Origin: JAXDLH01 sp034666705
GTDB lineage: Bacteria; Chloroflexota; UBA6077; SHYK01
Length of the DNA: 16,001 nucleotides
Direction of reading: 5' to 3'
NCBI GenBank assembly: GCA_034666705.1
Contig: JAXDLH010000027.1
Location: forward strand, 1-16,001
The translations under genes were made by a program, and so were the position numbers. Every line of letters starts with the position of its first letter. The first letter of the stretch is position 1. Shown piece after piece: positions 14,380-16,001 of the stretch. The notes under the pieces were generated by a model that saw nothing but the letters and a program-made list of their open reading frames with translations, ran no database searches and was not told where the DNA came from.

Positions 14380-14387
14380 CTCGAGCT

Positions 14388-15572
14388 ATGCGAGTCATGC
14401 TGTACACCGGAAAGGGCGGCGTCGGAAAAACCACGGTATCGGCGGCAACCGCCGTGCGCTGCGCTCAGCTCGGTTACCGCACCGTTGTGTTCTCTACCGA
14501 CCTGGCTCACTCCCTCGCCGACAGCTTCGACACCAAGCTTGGCCCAGAGCCGATGGAGCTCGCGCCGAACCTGTGGGCGCAGGAATCGGACATCTATTAC
14601 AACCTCGACCGGTACTGGTCGAACGTGCAGGGTTGGATCAATGCGCTCTTCGCCTGGCGCGGCGTCGACGAGATGGTCGCCGAAGAGCTCGCCGTGCTCC
14701 CAGGCATGGACGAGCTAGCCAATCTTCTCTGGATCGACACCCACCAGAAGAGTGGCGAATTCGACGTGGTGATCGTCGATTGCGCCCCGACTGGCGAGAC
14801 GCTTCGCCTGCTGTCATTCCCCGAGATCGCGCGCTGGTGGGTCGAGAAGCTCCTGCCAGTACATCGCCGTATGGCCACCGTGCTGCGGCCGGTCATGAAG
14901 ACGTGGATCGGCATGCCCCTCCCCGGCGACGAGGTGTACGAGTCCGTCCAGGATCTGTTCGCCCAGTTGGACGACATGCACGCCACGCTGATCGACCCGG
15001 AGCGCACCACCGTGCGTCTCGTCCTGAATCCGGAAAAGATGGTGATCCGCGAGGCACAGCGCACGTACACCTACCTGAACCTGTTTGCCTATCCATCAGA
15101 TCTGGTCGTCTGCAATCGGGTCTTGCCAGCGTCCGTGATGGACGCATATTTCGCCGATTGGAAGAGCTCACAGGCGCACTACCGCGAGCAGGTCGAGGAG
15201 AGCTTTGCGCCCCTTCCCATCGTGGACGTCCCCCTGTTCGGTAAGGAGGTCGTCGGGATGGAGGCGCTGCAGGAGATGGCCGAGGCCGTGTACGGCGCCA
15301 CTGATCCCACCGAGATCCGCTATCGCGGGCGCACCGTGACGACCGAGCAGACTGCCGAGGGGTACGCGATGCGGCTCCGACTGCCGTTCACCGAGAAGGG
15401 GGACATCCACCTCCGCACCGCGGGCGACGAGCTCATCGTTCACGTCGGCGCGCAGAAGCGCAACGTGATCCTGCCACGGGCGCTCGTCGGACTCGAGACC
15501 ATCGGAGCTCAGTTTGAGGGTGACACGCTCGTCGTGCGTTTCGCCAAGGCGAAGGCGCGAGCGGAGCGCTGA
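14388..15572 (+). CDS. ArsA/GET3-family ATPase with C-terminal HSP20-like domain
   Basis: This 394-residue cytosolic ATPase belongs to the deviant-Walker SIMIBI group. The P-loop GKGGVGKTT (8-16) begins almost at the N-terminus, followed by the switch I-like STDLAHSLADSFD (36-48) and the Walker B/A-loop block VIVDCAPTGETLRLLSFP (128-145). A domain resembling the ArsA_HSP20 module closes the protein (about 324-386: GYAMRLRLPF...ELIVHVGAQKRNVILP...FEGDTLVVRF). The paired cysteines that bind arsenite in true ArsA are not apparent; the few Cys are scattered. No arsB, arsC or arsR is nearby. A role in arsenite export is therefore unlikely, and a chaperone- or targeting-like role is a better guess. 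A small gene of unknown function follows about 100 bases downstream. Confidence 0.92.
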   Translation: MRVMLYTGKGGVGKTTVSAATAVRCAQLGYRTVVFSTDLAHSLADSFDTKLGPEPMELAPNLWAQESDIYYNLDRYWSNVQGWINALFAWRGVDEMVAEELAVLPGMDELANLLWIDTHQKSGEFDVVIVDCAPTGETLRLLSFPEIARWWVEKLLPVHRRMATVLRPVMKTWIGMPLPGDEVYESVQDLFAQLDDMHATLIDPERTTVRLVLNPEKMVIREAQRTYTYLNLFAYPSDLVVCNRVLPASVMDAYFADWKSSQAHYREQVEESFAPLPIVDVPLFGKEVVGMEALQEMAEAVYGATDPTEIRYRGRTVTTEQTAEGYAMRLRLPFTEKGDIHLRTAGDELIVHVGAQKRNVILPRALVGLETIGAQFEGDTLVVRFAKAKARAER

Positions 15573-15592
15573 GCACCGTTACCTCATGAGCA

Positions 15593-15621
15593 GTGGCACA
15601 CTACCGGTCGCGCACTAAAAT
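15593..15621 (+). promoter_or_regulatory. Candidate promoter of the small downstream gene
   Basis: GTGGCA (15593-15598) and TAAAAT (15616-15621) are 17 bases apart, matching 4 of 6 and 5 of 6 consensus positions. Transcription would start near 15628, about 46 bases before ATG 15674. The small gene could thus be expressed separately from the ArsA-type gene as well as by read-through. Confidence 0.42.
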
Positions 15622-15660
15622 GTGGGGATACAGTTGTGGCGCCTCTCGATGGCACAAGGC

Positions 15661-15667
15661 GGAGGAG
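15661..15667 (+). promoter_or_regulatory. Ribosome binding site of the small downstream gene
   Basis: GGAGGAG lies 6 bases before ATG 15674. It is a strong site, making the small frame likely to be translated and ruling out the upstream GTG start at 15593, which overlaps the candidate -35 box. Confidence 0.75.
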
Positions 15668-15673
15668 AAGTCG

Positions 15674-16000
15674 ATGGAAGCTGAGCCAGGAGCCGAACGG
15701 CGCCACCGCACGCGCCGCGTCTCCACCGACGAGGAGAAGGACCGCGATCGGGATCGCGACACGATCGTCATTCGCTTTCCAGACATCGACCCTGAGCTGC
15801 GGCAGTGGTTCCGGGACATGATGCCCGGCCGCGCGCTGTTCCGCGTCCTCCGCGAGCTGCCCGACGAATTCGTCGAGCACTCGCGCAATGCGCGACGTGA
15901 GCGGCTGTTGGCCGTCCGCAGCCTCGTGGATGCGCTCATCGAGGATGCCGAGCAGCCACGCCCATCTCGGCGCCGCTCTCGTGAGATCGAGATCGACTGA
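15674..16000 (+). CDS. Small Arg-rich protein of unknown function
   Basis: I do not recognise this 108-residue protein. It opens with a charged, probably disordered part (about 1-30) containing a DRDRDRD run (24-30). A compact part follows (31-92: TIVIRFPDIDPELRQWFRDMMPG, RALFRVLRELPDEFVEHSRNARRERLLAVRSLVDALIEDAE) that reads as one short strand and amphipathic helices. It ends in an Arg/Ser-rich tail and the acidic EIEID. It has no signal peptide, membrane segment or cysteine. The strong ribosome site and the promoter-like pair upstream support that it is real. It lies about 100 bases after the ArsA-type gene on the same strand, which suggests but does not prove a shared task. The stop codon ends one base before the window end. 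Confidence 0.7.
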   Translation: MEAEPGAERRHRTRRVSTDEEKDRDRDRDTIVIRFPDIDPELRQWFRDMMPGRALFRVLRELPDEFVEHSRNARRERLLAVRSLVDALIEDAEQPRPSRRRSREIEID

Positions 16001-16001
16001 C

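Larger units (their letters stand above)
13879..14387. other. Non-coding region between response regulator and ArsA-type gene
   Basis: About 0.5 kb without a convincing gene. Open frames at 13923-14174 and 13936-14358 give no recognisable domains, and the ArsA frame stays open back to 14187 but without family similarity before 14388. The DNA looks less GC-rich and less codon-biased than its surroundings. It holds two tandem copies of GCATTGGCGCC (14146-14156 and 14157-14167) and a pair of TGAGACAC boxes (14345-14363). It should carry the divergent promoters of both flanking genes, but no strong -35/-10 pair could be picked. Confidence 0.55.

Noticed and set aside
14187..14387. 67-residue N-terminal extension of the ArsA-type ATPase
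   Set aside because: The family starts directly at the P-loop strand, and AAAGGAG precedes ATG 14388.

Overview
The window is GC-rich bacterial chromosome with genes on both strands, frequent GTG/TTG starts and long spurious antisense ORFs, as expected at high GC. The gene set (SCO1664/TIGR03843-type kinase-like protein, stand-alone trehalose synthase, ArsA ATPase with a C-terminal HSP20-like domain, secreted double-psi beta-barrel protein with tandem repeats, phthalate-type Rieske oxygenase) fits Chloroflexota best, with Actinobacteria second. This placement is inferred from gene families alone. No rRNA, tRNA, CRISPR array, insertion sequence or phage gene was seen.

Layout: (1) 1-213 is non-coding and holds a long inverted repeat and a degraded copy of a palindromic repeat. 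(2) 214-2913 (-) is the cysDN sulfate-activation operon. CysN ends in an APS-kinase-like domain that has lost its P-loop. CysD carries an unusual CC...CxxC cysteine set. (3) 3073-4722 (+) is trehalose synthase, divergent from cysDN. (4) 4837-9797 (-) holds three co-directional genes: a lipoprotein family-5 substrate-binding protein, a SCO1664-type kinase-like protein 7 bp downstream of it, and, after a 100-bp gap, a secreted modular protein (signal peptide, beta-rich domain, RlpA-like barrel, four ~107-residue repeats). (5) 9900-12123 (+) is a two-gene unit with a Rieske oxygenase alpha subunit and a cytosolic 4,5-dihydroxyphthalate-decarboxylase-like protein. It is followed, after a spacer with a 20-bp perfect palindrome, by a creatinase/M24-fold protein that appears to have lost all metal ligands. 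(6) 13516-13878 (-) is a single-domain response regulator. (7) About 0.5 kb of non-coding DNA leads to an ArsA/GET3-type ATPase and a small Arg-rich protein of unknown function (14388-16000, +).

How the genes may work together: cysDN makes APS for sulfur assimilation. The Rieske and decarboxylase-like genes look like a dihydroxylation/decarboxylation module for a phthalate-like aromatic acid, but no reductase, cis-diol dehydrogenase or transport permease is present, so partners must lie elsewhere. TreS links maltose and trehalose metabolism. The remaining genes show no obvious joint pathway. No single unmistakably new system stands out. The most unusual items are the three decayed or re-purposed domains (APS-kinase tail of CysN, M24 protein, Fe-S-like cysteines in CysD), the repeat-bearing barrel protein and the two kinds of intergenic inverted repeat.
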